Source of the DNA: Sulfurospirillum sp. UBA4058 | GTDB lineage: Bacteria > Campylobacterota > Campylobacteria > Campylobacterales > Sulfurospirillaceae | Assembly (NCBI GenBank): GCA_002382085.1 | Contig: DFZK01000015.1 | Span: forward strand, 62,001 to 126,000 | Length of the DNA: 64,000 nt | Direction of reading: 5' to 3' | Shown here: positions 25,082 through 34,025 of the stretch, one piece after another | Layout of the letters: every line of letters begins with the position of its first letter | Position numbering within the stretch: the first letter of the stretch is position 1 | Position numbers and translations under genes: made by a program | The notes under the pieces: generated by a model | The model's input: only the letters and a program-made list of their open reading frames with translations | What the model was told of the DNA's origin: nothing | Database searches by the model: none

Positions 25082-26692
25082 ATGTTTGCGACGATTCGAA
25101 GCAAATTGGTAGTCTTACTGGTTGTTCTGACTGTAGGATTTATTATTTTAGGTTATCAAATTATTAAGTCTAATAACGACGGAAAAATGACGGCAACACG
25201 TCTTTCTATGCTGGGTGACGTTGAAACGTCTCTTGCTACCTGTATGATGGAATTACGCGGGTTTCAACTTTTGGGAAAGCAACAACAACTGAAGAATTTA
25301 GAACTTAATTACAAAGATCTTTTAGAAAGTCTTGCTCATTTAAAAACGATTTTGCTCTCTATTCATAATCAAGAAGCGTTGGTTAAACTTGAAGCGGATA
25401 TTCAAAAATGGTATACGTTAAATACCCCGCGTTTGGAAATCCTTAAAAAATACGGTACGCAAGTCAACGATCCTCGCTTTAGCCAAGAACACGCTGAAGA
25501 GTATACACTGCTAACGCGCTTAACCAAAGAGTCTGCCGTTTTATTTGAAGGTATTAGTAAAGATGCGAACAGTCTGGAAGAGGGGGTTCTCAAAGCCAAT
25601 TTTGAACGTTTGGACAGTACGAAAATTTTCTCGGAAGCCACTTTGGTTGCCGTTTCGCTCTTTGCGTTGGGACTTTGTTTTTTTATTATCCGCTCGATCA
25701 ACCAATCGATCGAAAAAACCAAAGAGGGGATCGGGTTTATTCGTACGAACAAATCGCTCGTTTCGCGCATCGATAGCGGCAATCAAGATGAGATGAACGA
25801 TATTGCGCAGATGCAAAACGAACTTCTTTCGGATATTAACGCCGCGATTAACAACGCGAAAACGAACGCTCTTGAAAACGCTTCGGTTGCCGAGGAACTT
25901 TCCAGCACGAGTTTGCAGATCGGTAAACGTGCGGAAGAAGAGGCGAGTGCTCTTAAAGAGGCGGTTTTTGAAGCGCAAAAAGTGGCAAGGGAAATCGTCG
26001 AAACCAACGACGACGTCCAGACCGTGAAAAACGTAACGACGACGGCACAAAACAGTCTTTTGAAAGCACAGTCCGTATTGCAAGAAACGTTAGGTCATTT
26101 AGAGCAAACGGTTCAGGCCGAAATGCAGATCAACGATCGACTCAATCAACTCTCTCAAGACGCCGGACAAGTCAAAAGCGTCTTGGACGTCATCGGCGAT
26201 ATTGCCGATCAAACCAACCTTCTAGCCCTCAATGCCGCGATCGAAGCCGCACGTGCGGGTGAGCACGGACGCGGTTTTGCCGTCGTGGCTGATGAGGTTC
26301 GAAAACTGGCCGAACGTACGCAAAAAAGTTTGATCGAAACCAATGCGACGATTAACGTCATCGTTCAAGCAATCGGCGACATTAGCGGTCAGATGAACCA
26401 TAATGCCGAGCGCATCGGAACGCTCAGTACCTACTCCAACAACGTCAGCGCGCAAACGGTAGACGCGGTATCGCTTTTGGGGCAAAGCGTGGAAGCGACC
26501 GATCGCGTGGTCGTGAAGTCCAAACAAAACGTCGAGCGTATTCAAAGCGTGATTATCCAAAAAATCGAAACCATTAACGCTCTTTCAAGTTCCAATGCCA
26601 GAAGTGTCGAAGAAATCGCCTCTGCCGCGGAGCATTTAGCGCGCTTATCCGACAATCTCAGTGCCATGCTTGCCGAGTTTAAAACCGCGTAA
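25082..26692 (+). CDS. Methyl-accepting chemotaxis protein
   Basis: The 536-residue receptor has TM1 at about residues 9-27, a roughly 160-residue helical periplasmic domain, TM2 at about 187-203, and a long cytoplasmic coiled coil. The periplasmic part has no Cache motifs and looks like a four-helix-bundle (4HB/HBM-like) sensor. The CheA/CheW-binding tip is the canonical NAAIEAARAGEHGRGFAVVADEVRKLAERT. About 150 residues follow the tip, so both arms of the signalling hairpin are full length. It senses an unknown ligand and feeds flagellar control. It is monocistronic. Confidence 0.92.
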   Translation: MFATIRSKLVVLLVVLTVGFIILGYQIIKSNNDGKMTATRLSMLGDVETSLATCMMELRGFQLLGKQQQLKNLELNYKDLLESLAHLKTILLSIHNQEALVKLEADIQKWYTLNTPRLEILKKYGTQVNDPRFSQEHAEEYTLLTRLTKESAVLFEGISKDANSLEEGVLKANFERLDSTKIFSEATLVAVSLFALGLCFFIIRSINQSIEKTKEGIGFIRTNKSLVSRIDSGNQDEMNDIAQMQNELLSDINAAINNAKTNALENASVAEELSSTSLQIGKRAEEEASALKEAVFEAQKVAREIVETNDDVQTVKNVTTTAQNSLLKAQSVLQETLGHLEQTVQAEMQINDRLNQLSQDAGQVKSVLDVIGDIADQTNLLALNAAIEAARAGEHGRGFAVVADEVRKLAERTQKSLIETNATINVIVQAIGDISGQMNHNAERIGTLSTYSNNVSAQTVDAVSLLGQSVEATDRVVVKSKQNVERIQSVIIQKIETINALSSSNARSVEEIASAAEHLARLSDNLSAMLAEFKTA

Positions 26693-26702
26693 GCTTTTAC
26701 AT

Positions 26703-26727
26703 GTAAGAAGTGCTTGCCGCTTCTTAC
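26703..26727. terminator. Shared hairpin between the convergent MCP and MutS7 genes
   Basis: GTAAGAAG (26703-26710) pairs with CTTCTTAC (26720-26727) and overlaps the MutS7 stop codon. The left arm is the tail of a TTTTACATGTAAG copy at 26695-26707. Confidence 0.5.
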
Positions 26728-29660
26728 GTCTTCTCTTTGTAGTGGAGTTTTAATCCCTCGCTGCTCATCACGAAACCTTCGATAACGATTTTGCCCTCAT
26801 GCACCATTTTATGATGTTTGGCGCAGAGCGGGATGAGGTTGTAGCGGTGATTTTGGTGAAAATGCTCGATGTTGCCATGCTCATCCGCACTCTCTTGGGC
26901 TTTGATGTGGTGGACCTCTTCGACGTACTCGTCGCAGAGTGCGCATTTTGCCAGATAGAGGTTTTTATTGTATTTGCTACGTTTTTTCTGTTTTAACAGT
27001 TCGACTTCGCCCAATTCGTTTGCCAATCGGTTGCGAATTTCGTAAGCGGTTTTAATAAAATCGGCGTCCATATGAAGCGATTTGGCAAATTCCAAACCGT
27101 AGAGCGAGCTGCCGCTACCGATTTCCAACTTGCGGTTGTACAGAAGCGTATCGTGCTCTTCATCGTAGCTCACGCCTAAATGCAGGGCGATCACGTTTTT
27201 AAGCGCACCGATGATCGTCAGTCGGGTGAGTTGATGCAAATGCGTGGCAAATACGAACGCGGAGCCTAGAACGTGCATTTTTTGAATGCTGCTTGCCACG
27301 ATGGCGAGGGCCGATTCGGTTTCGGTTCCGTGACTGATTTCATCACCCAAAACGAGCGAGTAGGGCGTGGCGCGATTGAAAATATTTTTGAGCTCCAACA
27401 TCTCCACCGTAAACGTCGAAAGCCCTTTATAGAGATTGTCGTGGCTCATGATGCGCGTAAAAATCTTATCAAAAACGTTAAAACGCATCGAAGCGCAAGG
27501 AACGAAAAAGCCCGATTGCGCCATAATGACGGCAATGCCTAAACTTTTCATCAAGGATGATTTACCGCTAGAATTGATCCCGTAAAGCAAAATGCCCTGT
27601 ACCGCATCGCTCGAACATGCTTCGATGGTGACGTGATCGTGCATGATCGAAGGGGTGATCGAGCCTAAAAAAAGATCGTTGGGAATGAAGATGCCGTTTT
27701 CTTCGCGCGATTCGATCAAAGGATGGCGAAGCCCCACGACTTCGATAAAGCGGTTTTTCTCTTGCATCGGTAATACTTCGGGACGCACGTAGTTGTATAA
27801 AACGGCGCATTTGGCGTTACTGAGCGCGACGTCGAGGGTTCCGACAAAAGAGATGAGATGCTCCAAACTTAAGGCGTAATGGGTCTCGATCTTTTCGAGT
27901 ATTTCATCATAGCGTTGTTTAACCAAGGCGATCATTTGAACATTGTTTAGCGTGATTTCGTGGGAGATTTCTTCGATCAAAGAGGCGGAGATCTTGACGC
28001 TGTTTTTCAGTCGGCGAAACGTAAAATCTTTGAAAAAGTAGTGTTGCTCGCCTATCGTGATAAAACTTTGCATCAGTTTGTCTTCGATGAGGGCAAAACG
28101 GTTTTTACTGATCGAAATATAATGCCCCTCGCTCTCCAACCATTCGATGCTTAAGGTCGTTCGTTGGCTTTCGTCGAAGAAACTTTCGATATGTTCGGCG
28201 ATACGTTCGAGTGCTTGCATGCGCTCGCATTTGGTTTGTTCGATTTTGTCGATTTGCGGAAAAACACCGTTTTGAAAAAGGTTTTCATTGATCTGGTCTT
28301 TGCGAAATTTCGCGCACACGTCCAGCACGAAAGTTTTTTGAAGCATGCAAAGCAGGGCTTCGCTTTCGTCAAAAAGGTTTTTCGGAATGGCCATTTTTTT
28401 GAGTTCGGCTTCTTGTAAAATGCTTAAAAGCGACTCTAAGGAAGTGGCAAGATAGGCAAGCTCCAAAGGGTGTAGTTTTTTGAGCGCGATGCGTCTTAAA
28501 ATGCGCTCCAAATCGTACACTTGTTTCAATGCGATTTCAAATTTTTTATAATCGTTCATCAGTTGCGCGCTCAAATCAAAACGCTCTTGAAGCGTTTTAA
28601 GATCGCAGATAGGATTTAAAAGACGCTCTTTTAAAAGCCGTTTACCGATGGCGGTGGAGGTTTGATCGATTAAGCTCAGCAACGTCATTTCGGAGGGATT
28701 GCGCGAAATGATCCCCAGTTGCTCCAGCGCATTATTGCCGATGTAAAGGTAGCGGCTGTTTCCAAGCAGGAGCGGTCGGCTCATCTTTTCGATAATGCCG
28801 GCGTCATGTTCGATAATAAAGTCGCATAAAATTGCCAACGATTCGCTGGCGTAAGGATAGCGTTCGATGTCGAGGTACTCGATGGGCGAGAGCAAAGAAC
28901 GAATCGCATAAATGCGTCCGAAAAGTTCGTTTTGATAGGCGACTTTCAGGCGTTGGTTATTGAAGCTGTGAGAGACGCCGGAGGTGATTTCAAGGTAGTT
29001 TTTGACCCACTCTTTATCGATGCTTTCGGTATTGAACGTGAGAACGATTTCAGACGTTTTGTAGGTTTGAAGCAGGTTAAAGATTTCATCGAGCGCATAG
29101 GTTTTGTCTTCTCTCGTACCGTGCACTTCGTTGATAACGGTTTTGCCCGTACTGACGTCGATCGCGCTGTAGCCGACGGAATAAATCTGGTGGTTGCAGT
29201 CGATCAGCAAGGAGACGAGATAGTTTTCGCTCGATTCCATCACGTAATCAAAATTGGTTCCGGGGCTGATGATATTGGAGATGTAGCGTTTGACGTGCGG
29301 CGGCTCTCCTTTTTGGCGGACCAACACGATCGTGTATTTTTTGGCTTGCACCAAACGGCTCAAATAGCGATCGAGCGAAACGGCGGGAATGCCCGCAAGC
29401 AGGGGATTTTGGACGGAATTTTCTAAAATAGATTTGTTTTTGCGCGTCAGCTGGATATTGAGAAGTTCGCTCACTTCTTTGGCTTTGCCGATTTGGTGGG
29501 TTTCGTTGTTCACTTCGTAAGTTTCGAAAAAAGAGCCGATTTCCATAAAAACAATCGTATTTTTGCCGTATTTTTCCTCAAAAAAGAGTTGAAGATCAAA
29601 ATAAATTTCGGTCAGTAACTTCTCTTTGGAGCAAAGTAATTGTGCAATATTTTCAAGCAT
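26724..29660 (-). CDS. MutS7-type mismatch-recognition ATPase with C-terminal HNH nuclease domain
   Basis: The 978-residue protein starts with a MutS-I type domain whose VFMEIGSFFETYE carries the F-x-E mismatch-stacking motif. Connector and lever regions follow, then the ATPase: Walker A GINSSGKSSLMK near residue 695 and Walker B region SLVLGDEISHGTETESA. After the usual MutS end comes a zinc-binding HNH domain from about residue 905 (CALC, EEVHHIKAQ, NLIPLCAKHHKMVH). MutS fused to HNH defines the MutS7 subfamily known from Campylobacterota, octocoral mitochondria and giant viruses. It was proposed to recognise and cut mismatches without MutL or MutH. That function is from the literature and inference, not shown here. 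It diverges from the DUF2721 gene. Confidence 0.9.
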   Translation of the reverse strand: MLENIAQLLCSKEKLLTEIYFDLQLFFEEKYGKNTIVFMEIGSFFETYEVNNETHQIGKAKEVSELLNIQLTRKNKSILENSVQNPLLAGIPAVSLDRYLSRLVQAKKYTIVLVRQKGEPPHVKRYISNIISPGTNFDYVMESSENYLVSLLIDCNHQIYSVGYSAIDVSTGKTVINEVHGTREDKTYALDEIFNLLQTYKTSEIVLTFNTESIDKEWVKNYLEITSGVSHSFNNQRLKVAYQNELFGRIYAIRSLLSPIEYLDIERYPYASESLAILCDFIIEHDAGIIEKMSRPLLLGNSRYLYIGNNALEQLGIISRNPSEMTLLSLIDQTSTAIGKRLLKERLLNPICDLKTLQERFDLSAQLMNDYKKFEIALKQVYDLERILRRIALKKLHPLELAYLATSLESLLSILQEAELKKMAIPKNLFDESEALLCMLQKTFVLDVCAKFRKDQINENLFQNGVFPQIDKIEQTKCERMQALERIAEHIESFFDESQRTTLSIEWLESEGHYISISKNRFALIEDKLMQSFITIGEQHYFFKDFTFRRLKNSVKISASLIEEISHEITLNNVQMIALVKQRYDEILEKIETHYALSLEHLISFVGTLDVALSNAKCAVLYNYVRPEVLPMQEKNRFIEVVGLRHPLIESREENGIFIPNDLFLGSITPSIMHDHVTIEACSSDAVQGILLYGINSSGKSSLMKSLGIAVIMAQSGFFVPCASMRFNVFDKIFTRIMSHDNLYKGLSTFTVEMLELKNIFNRATPYSLVLGDEISHGTETESALAIVASSIQKMHVLGSAFVFATHLHQLTRLTIIGALKNVIALHLGVSYDEEHDTLLYNRKLEIGSGSSLYGLEFAKSLHMDADFIKTAYEIRNRLANELGEVELLKQKKRSKYNKNLYLAKCALCDEYVEEVHHIKAQESADEHGNIEHFHQNHRYNLIPLCAKHHKMVHEGKIVIEGFVMSSEGLKLHYKEKT

Positions 29661-29692
29661 TCGTATCGTTTCCGTCTCTTTAGAATGGCTAG

Positions 29693-29698
29693 ATTATA
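29693..29698 (-). promoter_or_regulatory. Probable -10 element of the MutS7 gene
   Basis: TATAAT on the minus strand lies about 33 bp upstream of the MutS7 start codon. Confidence 0.5.
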
Positions 29699-29743
29699 GC
29701 GCAGGAAAGCATAAAGTTTGGTTTGTCGCAAGGCGTTTTAAGG

Positions 29744-29749
29744 TACAAT
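29744..29749 (+). promoter_or_regulatory. Probable -10 element of the DUF2721 operon
   Basis: TACAAT lies 28 bp upstream of the ATG at 29777, with a T run 5' of it. Confidence 0.45.
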
Positions 29750-29776
29750 AAAAGGACATTTCGTAAAGGATCATTG

Positions 29777-30190
29777 ATGGAGATTGAAATTTCAACCCCC
29801 GCACTTTTATTTCCCGCCGTTTCGCTTCTTTTGCTGGCGTATACCAACCGTTTTTTAGCCGTTGCGCAACTGGTAAGGATGTTGCATCGACAATCTTCCG
29901 AGCGGGAAAACTGTGAAGAGTACAAACAGATTCAAAGTCTCAAACACCGTTTGGAGTTGACCAAATGGATGCAATTTTTCGGCGTGCTTTCCATCTTGTT
30001 GTGTACTTTTTCGATGTTTGATCTTTTCTTGGGCATTTTGGAGTTAGGGAAAAAAATCTTTGGCTTGAGCCTGATTTCAATGTGTATTTCGCTGTTTATC
30101 TCGCTTTGGGAAGTGATGATTTCGACCAAAGCACTGAATATGGAACTCAGCGATATGCGAAGCCGTTGCCGATCAAGCGAGCAAGCATGA
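29777..30190 (+). CDS. DUF2721 family membrane protein
   Basis: The 137-residue protein has an N-terminal hydrophobic segment (PALLFPAVSLLLLAYTNRF), a charged helix and two more membrane segments (about residues 70-120). This matches the DUF2721 pattern, whose function is unknown. ATG 29777 is chosen; an upstream TTG start would add 18 residues without a ribosome site. Its stop overlaps the next start (ATGA). Confidence 0.75.
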   Translation: MEIEISTPALLFPAVSLLLLAYTNRFLAVAQLVRMLHRQSSERENCEEYKQIQSLKHRLELTKWMQFFGVLSILLCTFSMFDLFLGILELGKKIFGLSLISMCISLFISLWEVMISTKALNMELSDMRSRCRSSEQA

Positions 30191-31026
30191 ATCGCTACCT
30201 CCTCGTCGGCGAAAAAAATCGTCTCAAAATTAACCGCTACACCGACAACGGCGTTTATCTGATCTGTGAAGACCAAGACGAAGTTTTGCTTCCCAACCAA
30301 TACGTCTCTTACGCGATGAAAGAGGGCGACGAGATCGATGTTTTTGTCTATTTTGACTCCGAAGACCGCATCGTAGCGTCAACGGTGTTTCCCAAAGCGA
30401 TGCTCGATCAGTTCGGTTGTTTCGAAGTCGTAGACGTAACGCCTTTCGGCGCATTTTTAGACTGGGGATTGCCTAAAGATTTGTTGATTCCCAAGGCGTT
30501 GCAGAAATTTCCGTTTTACGTCGGTATGAAAGTCATCGTGCAGGTCAGTTTAGACGATGAAACGGGACGCATCATCGCAACGCAAAAGTACAACGATTTT
30601 TTGAAAAAAGATTTAAGTGCGCTCAAACTCAACCAAGAAGTGAAGCTTTTGGTACGCGAACGAACGCCTCTTGGCTTTAAAGTGATTGTCGACAACCTTT
30701 ACGACGGACTCATCTTTCACAACGAGATTTTTGAGACGATCGACGTGGGCGATGAAAAAACGGGTTACGTTAAAACCCTGCGCAAAGACGGTAAACTCGA
30801 CATTGTATTGCGCCCCATCGGCGATAAAAGCGACGAAGTCGCCGCGGCTAAAATCGTGGAAATGTTACGTGCGATCGGCGGAGCGTGCGAGATGAATTAT
30901 AAAAGCGCGCCCGAGGAGATTTCGCAACGCTTTGGACTCAGCCGCAAAGCCTATAAACGAGCGCTCACGAAACTGATTGAGGCGCACAAACTTGAAGTCA
31001 ACGAGAAAGGGATGCGTCTTTTATGA
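30187..31026 (+). CDS. CvfB-like S1 domain RNA-binding protein
   Basis: The 279-residue protein has tandem S1-like folds (for example FEVVDVTPFGAFLDWGLPKDLLIPKAL) and a C-terminal winged-helix-like end (PEEISQRFGLSRKAYKRALTKLIEAHKL). This is the layout of CvfB/YitL proteins, which bind RNA and influence virulence or stress genes in Firmicutes. The start overlaps the DUF2721 stop and the stop overlaps the next start, so the three genes form a tightly coupled operon. The specific RNA target is unknown. Confidence 0.85.
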   Translation: MNRYLLVGEKNRLKINRYTDNGVYLICEDQDEVLLPNQYVSYAMKEGDEIDVFVYFDSEDRIVASTVFPKAMLDQFGCFEVVDVTPFGAFLDWGLPKDLLIPKALQKFPFYVGMKVIVQVSLDDETGRIIATQKYNDFLKKDLSALKLNQEVKLLVRERTPLGFKVIVDNLYDGLIFHNEIFETIDVGDEKTGYVKTLRKDGKLDIVLRPIGDKSDEVAAAKIVEMLRAIGGACEMNYKSAPEEISQRFGLSRKAYKRALTKLIEAHKLEVNEKGMRLL

Positions 31027-32240
31027 GCCGTGTCGCTATTATCGGAGCGGGAGCATCGGGACTGGTGTGCGCGATCGAAGCGGCGCGAAAAGGTTTACAT
31101 GTTACGCTCTTTGAGAAAAACGCTAAAGTCGGACGCAAAATTTTAGCGACGGGCAACGGTAAGTGTAATATTTCCAATGAAAAGATCAGCCTTGAGCGTT
31201 ACCACGGCGAATCTGTGAACTTTGCCAAAGAGGCGTTACGACGTTTTGACACGCTTACATGTAAAGCTTTTTTTCGCTCCTTAGGGTTGGAAATACGCGA
31301 AGGCGAAGAGGGCAGGCTCTACCCGATGAGCCATCAAGCCTCCAGCGTGGTGGATATGCTGTTGCATGAAGTGCGATCGTTACATGTCAACGTTTTACTG
31401 GACTCCGAAGTCACCAAAATCGAGACAAAAGATGCCGCATTTGTTTTACATGTCAATGCGCAAACGTATGTTTTCGATGCTTGCGTGATCGCGACGGGAA
31501 GCGTTGCGATGCCAAATCTCGGCAGCTCCGATAGCGGGTACCGTTTTGCTCAAAGCTTGGGGCATAGCGTCATTGCGCCGTATCCTTCGTTGGTGCAGTT
31601 TGTGTGCGACGAGCCGCATCTGAGAGAGGTGAGCGGCGTGAAAATGGACGCGAACGTTGAGCTGTACGTCGAGCATCAAAAATGCCAAAGCGTGCAGGGC
31701 GATCTGCTCTTTACCGCCTACGGACTCTCGGGTTCGACGATTTTAGATCTAAGCCGCAACGCTTCTCATGCGTCGGTTCATCATCAATCCGTGCATGTCA
31801 TGCTCGATCTTTTGCCCGATCTTTCACGCGAAGCTCTAAGCTCCTTGCTTCAAAAAAGGCTGAGCGTTGCCAAAGACAAATCGCTTGCATTGTGGCTGGA
31901 GGGATTGATCCCTAAAAAATTAGCCCATTTTATCATCGACTATACGAAAATAACGCATCTCAAAGAAGCTTCGTCTTTGGGGACGAAGGAGATCAAAAAG
32001 ATCGTCTTCGCTTTGAAGGCACTGCGTTTACATGTCAAAGCAACCAAAGGATTTGAAAGTGCGGAAGTGTGTGCCGGCGGCGTGGACGTCAGAGAAATCG
32101 ATGCTAAAACGTTACGGTCGAAAACGATCGAAAACCTCTATTTTTGCGGCGAAGTATTGGATATCGACGGCGATTGCGGAGGGTTTAACCTTCATTTTGC
32201 GTGGGCTAGCGGGTATCTTGCGGGGCAAAGTTTGAAGTAG
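31023..32240 (+). CDS. BaiN/YhiN (HI0933) family NAD(P)/FAD-dependent oxidoreductase
   Basis: The 405-residue flavoprotein begins with a Rossmann dinucleotide motif (IIGAGASGLVCAIEAARKG), then KVGRKILATGNGKCNISN, typical of the HI0933 family, and ends with the family FAD motif GEVLDIDGDCGGFNLHFAWASGYLAG. The cellular role of the family is poorly defined. It is coupled to the CvfB-like gene by ATGA. Unusually, the gene contains five of the window's 25 TTACATGT-type copies (at 31097, 31257, 31382, 31448 and 32030). Confidence 0.9.
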   Translation: MSRVAIIGAGASGLVCAIEAARKGLHVTLFEKNAKVGRKILATGNGKCNISNEKISLERYHGESVNFAKEALRRFDTLTCKAFFRSLGLEIREGEEGRLYPMSHQASSVVDMLLHEVRSLHVNVLLDSEVTKIETKDAAFVLHVNAQTYVFDACVIATGSVAMPNLGSSDSGYRFAQSLGHSVIAPYPSLVQFVCDEPHLREVSGVKMDANVELYVEHQKCQSVQGDLLFTAYGLSGSTILDLSRNASHASVHHQSVHVMLDLLPDLSREALSSLLQKRLSVAKDKSLALWLEGLIPKKLAHFIIDYTKITHLKEASSLGTKEIKKIVFALKALRLHVKATKGFESAEVCAGGVDVREIDAKTLRSKTIENLYFCGEVLDIDGDCGGFNLHFAWASGYLAGQSLK

Positions 32241-32328
32241 TGCGACGATGAAACGTTCTTTAAAGAGGCATCAAAGTCGTTTGCTCAAAGTAGCTTCTTT
32301 TTTTCTTCTTACCTTAAGCTCCGAAAAG

Positions 32329-32334
32329 TACAAT
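32329..32334 (+). promoter_or_regulatory. Possible -10 element of the diguanylate cyclase gene
   Basis: TACAAT lies 59 bp upstream of the chosen GTG start, in a 150-bp intergenic region that otherwise shows nothing recognisable. Confidence 0.35.
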
Positions 32335-32392
32335 AACAGCCGTAAAAGTAGTCTATTTTGCGTTCATCGACGGTGTGAAAAGAGGCCTCTTC

Positions 32393-34003
32393 GTGATACA
32401 TAACGACAATCGTTTCCGTAAAATCAAAAACAGTATTTTAACCCGAGTGATCCTCTTTATTTGCGTTATGATCGTCATCGGCGGATGCGTGCGCTACTAT
32501 TTTTCCTACCATCTGATTCATTCTAACCTGTTTAATATCGTTTCGATCCACCAAGAAGCCCTTGCGAAGGAAGCCGCAAAAGAGATCGTGCATGATTTGG
32601 ACGTTCGAAAGCAGTTTCTCGAAAAAGCGCTCTCTTCGCTTTCGTTAGCGTTGCTTGACGATCCGAAGAATCTGGAAAAACGGCTTCACGACATGCATAC
32701 CTTCAATCCGCTTTTTTCGGCCGCTTTACTGATCATCGATCCTTCGGGAACATTGATCGCCAAAAGCGGCACGGAATATCAAACGGACGAACACGCTTAT
32801 GCCCAAGAGGTTTTTTTTAAGAGCGTTCTCGAAGAGGGAAAGCTGATCGAAATGCCTTTTATAAGCCCGCTTTCCAAAAAGTTGATTTTCCCGATCTCTT
32901 TAGCGATGAAAGACGAGACGGGCAAAATCCGTGCCGTTATAACGGGGCTTACCTATTATGAGGGTTCTGATTTTTTCGATCGCGTTTTAAACGGTCACAT
33001 CGGGCAAACGGGCAATTTTTTACTGATTGATGCAAAACGCCGCGTTTTTATCGCGGCAACGCAAAAAGAGCTGATTCTCAAACCCACGCCTCCAAAGGGT
33101 AAAAATAGCTTGCACGACAAAGCGATAGAGGGATTTAGAGGAAGCGGTATCACGCTCAATACGAACGGCGTGGAGGAGTTATCCGCCGTCGCGTCGATCC
33201 CGAATACGGACTGGTTTGTCGTCTCTCGTATTCAGACGAAAGAGGCGTTTGCTATGGAAGAAAACATTCAAAAGACCCTTATCCGAGCCCAAACCGTTAG
33301 CCTGATCGTCGTTCCTCTTATCTTATTCGCTTTTTTGTTTTTCTTTTTTAAGCCTTTACGAACGTCCGCATTACTTGCCGATAAAATGTCCTTAGGCGTA
33401 GTGCCTCTGACGCCTTTGCCGATTGCGCGCATGGATGAAGTCGGGTCTTTGACGGCGGCGTTCAATCGATTGATGGCGATGCTTTTAGCCAGTCAAAAAG
33501 AGCTCAAAGAGATTGCTCATTACGACTATCTGACCAAACTTCCTAATCGCTTTTTAATGCTTGAGCGACTGGAGGGAGCACTTGCGAGGTGCGCACGAAA
33601 CGATACGCGTCTGGCGTTACTGTTTATGGATTTGGACGGTTTTAAAGAGATTAACGATACCTTGGGACACGATGCGGGCGATCAGGCGTTGGTGGAAGTC
33701 GCAAAGCGTTTTTCCGCATTGCTACGTCGTAACGACACGCTAGCGCGCATCGGCGGCGACGAATTCGTCATTTTACTGTGCGATCTCGATCGCGACGTAA
33801 GCACGGCAAGCGATGCGGCAAATTTTGTTGCGCAAAAATGCATCGAAGCGTTAAAAGAGCCTTTTGTTTTCAAAAAAGAGGCGAAGATGTTAGGCGTCTC
33901 CATCGGTATGGCGATCGGGGATAAGGAAAGTACGCTTGATGCGTTGATGGTTGAGGCGGATACGAAAATGTACCAAATGAAAAAACGATCGAATATCGTT
34001 TGA
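32393..34003 (+). CDS. Membrane diguanylate cyclase (Cache-HAMP-GGDEF)
   Basis: The protein has TM1 (about residues 17-38), a roughly 250-residue periplasmic sensor resembling a double-Cache domain (LLIDPSGTLIAKSG, GQTGNFLLIDAKRRVFIAA), TM2, a HAMP linker and a C-terminal GGDEF domain. The active site reads ARIGGDEF and an inhibitory RxxD site (RRND) precedes it, so it should make cyclic di-GMP with product inhibition. The start is unsure: GTG 32393 with AGAGG upstream is preferred, GTG 32375 is possible. A lipoprotein hydrolase gene follows after 22 bp. Confidence 0.88.
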   Translation: MIHNDNRFRKIKNSILTRVILFICVMIVIGGCVRYYFSYHLIHSNLFNIVSIHQEALAKEAAKEIVHDLDVRKQFLEKALSSLSLALLDDPKNLEKRLHDMHTFNPLFSAALLIIDPSGTLIAKSGTEYQTDEHAYAQEVFFKSVLEEGKLIEMPFISPLSKKLIFPISLAMKDETGKIRAVITGLTYYEGSDFFDRVLNGHIGQTGNFLLIDAKRRVFIAATQKELILKPTPPKGKNSLHDKAIEGFRGSGITLNTNGVEELSAVASIPNTDWFVVSRIQTKEAFAMEENIQKTLIRAQTVSLIVVPLILFAFLFFFFKPLRTSALLADKMSLGVVPLTPLPIARMDEVGSLTAAFNRLMAMLLASQKELKEIAHYDYLTKLPNRFLMLERLEGALARCARNDTRLALLFMDLDGFKEINDTLGHDAGDQALVEVAKRFSALLRRNDTLARIGGDEFVILLCDLDRDVSTASDAANFVAQKCIEALKEPFVFKKEAKMLGVSIGMAIGDKESTLDALMVEADTKMYQMKKRSNIV

Positions 34004-34025
34004 TAAAGCCGTAAAAAGAGGTACC

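Noticed and set aside
25541..26083. 180-codon minus-strand frame inside the chemoreceptor gene
   Set aside because: Composition is that of a shadow frame and the sense gene is certain.
28932..29426. 164-codon plus-strand frame inside the MutS7 gene
   Set aside because: Shadow of the MutS7 coding sequence; no ribosome site or recognisable domain.
32248..32403. 51-codon ORF upstream of the diguanylate cyclase
   Set aside because: No ribosome site, and it runs through the likely promoter and the start of the cyclase gene.
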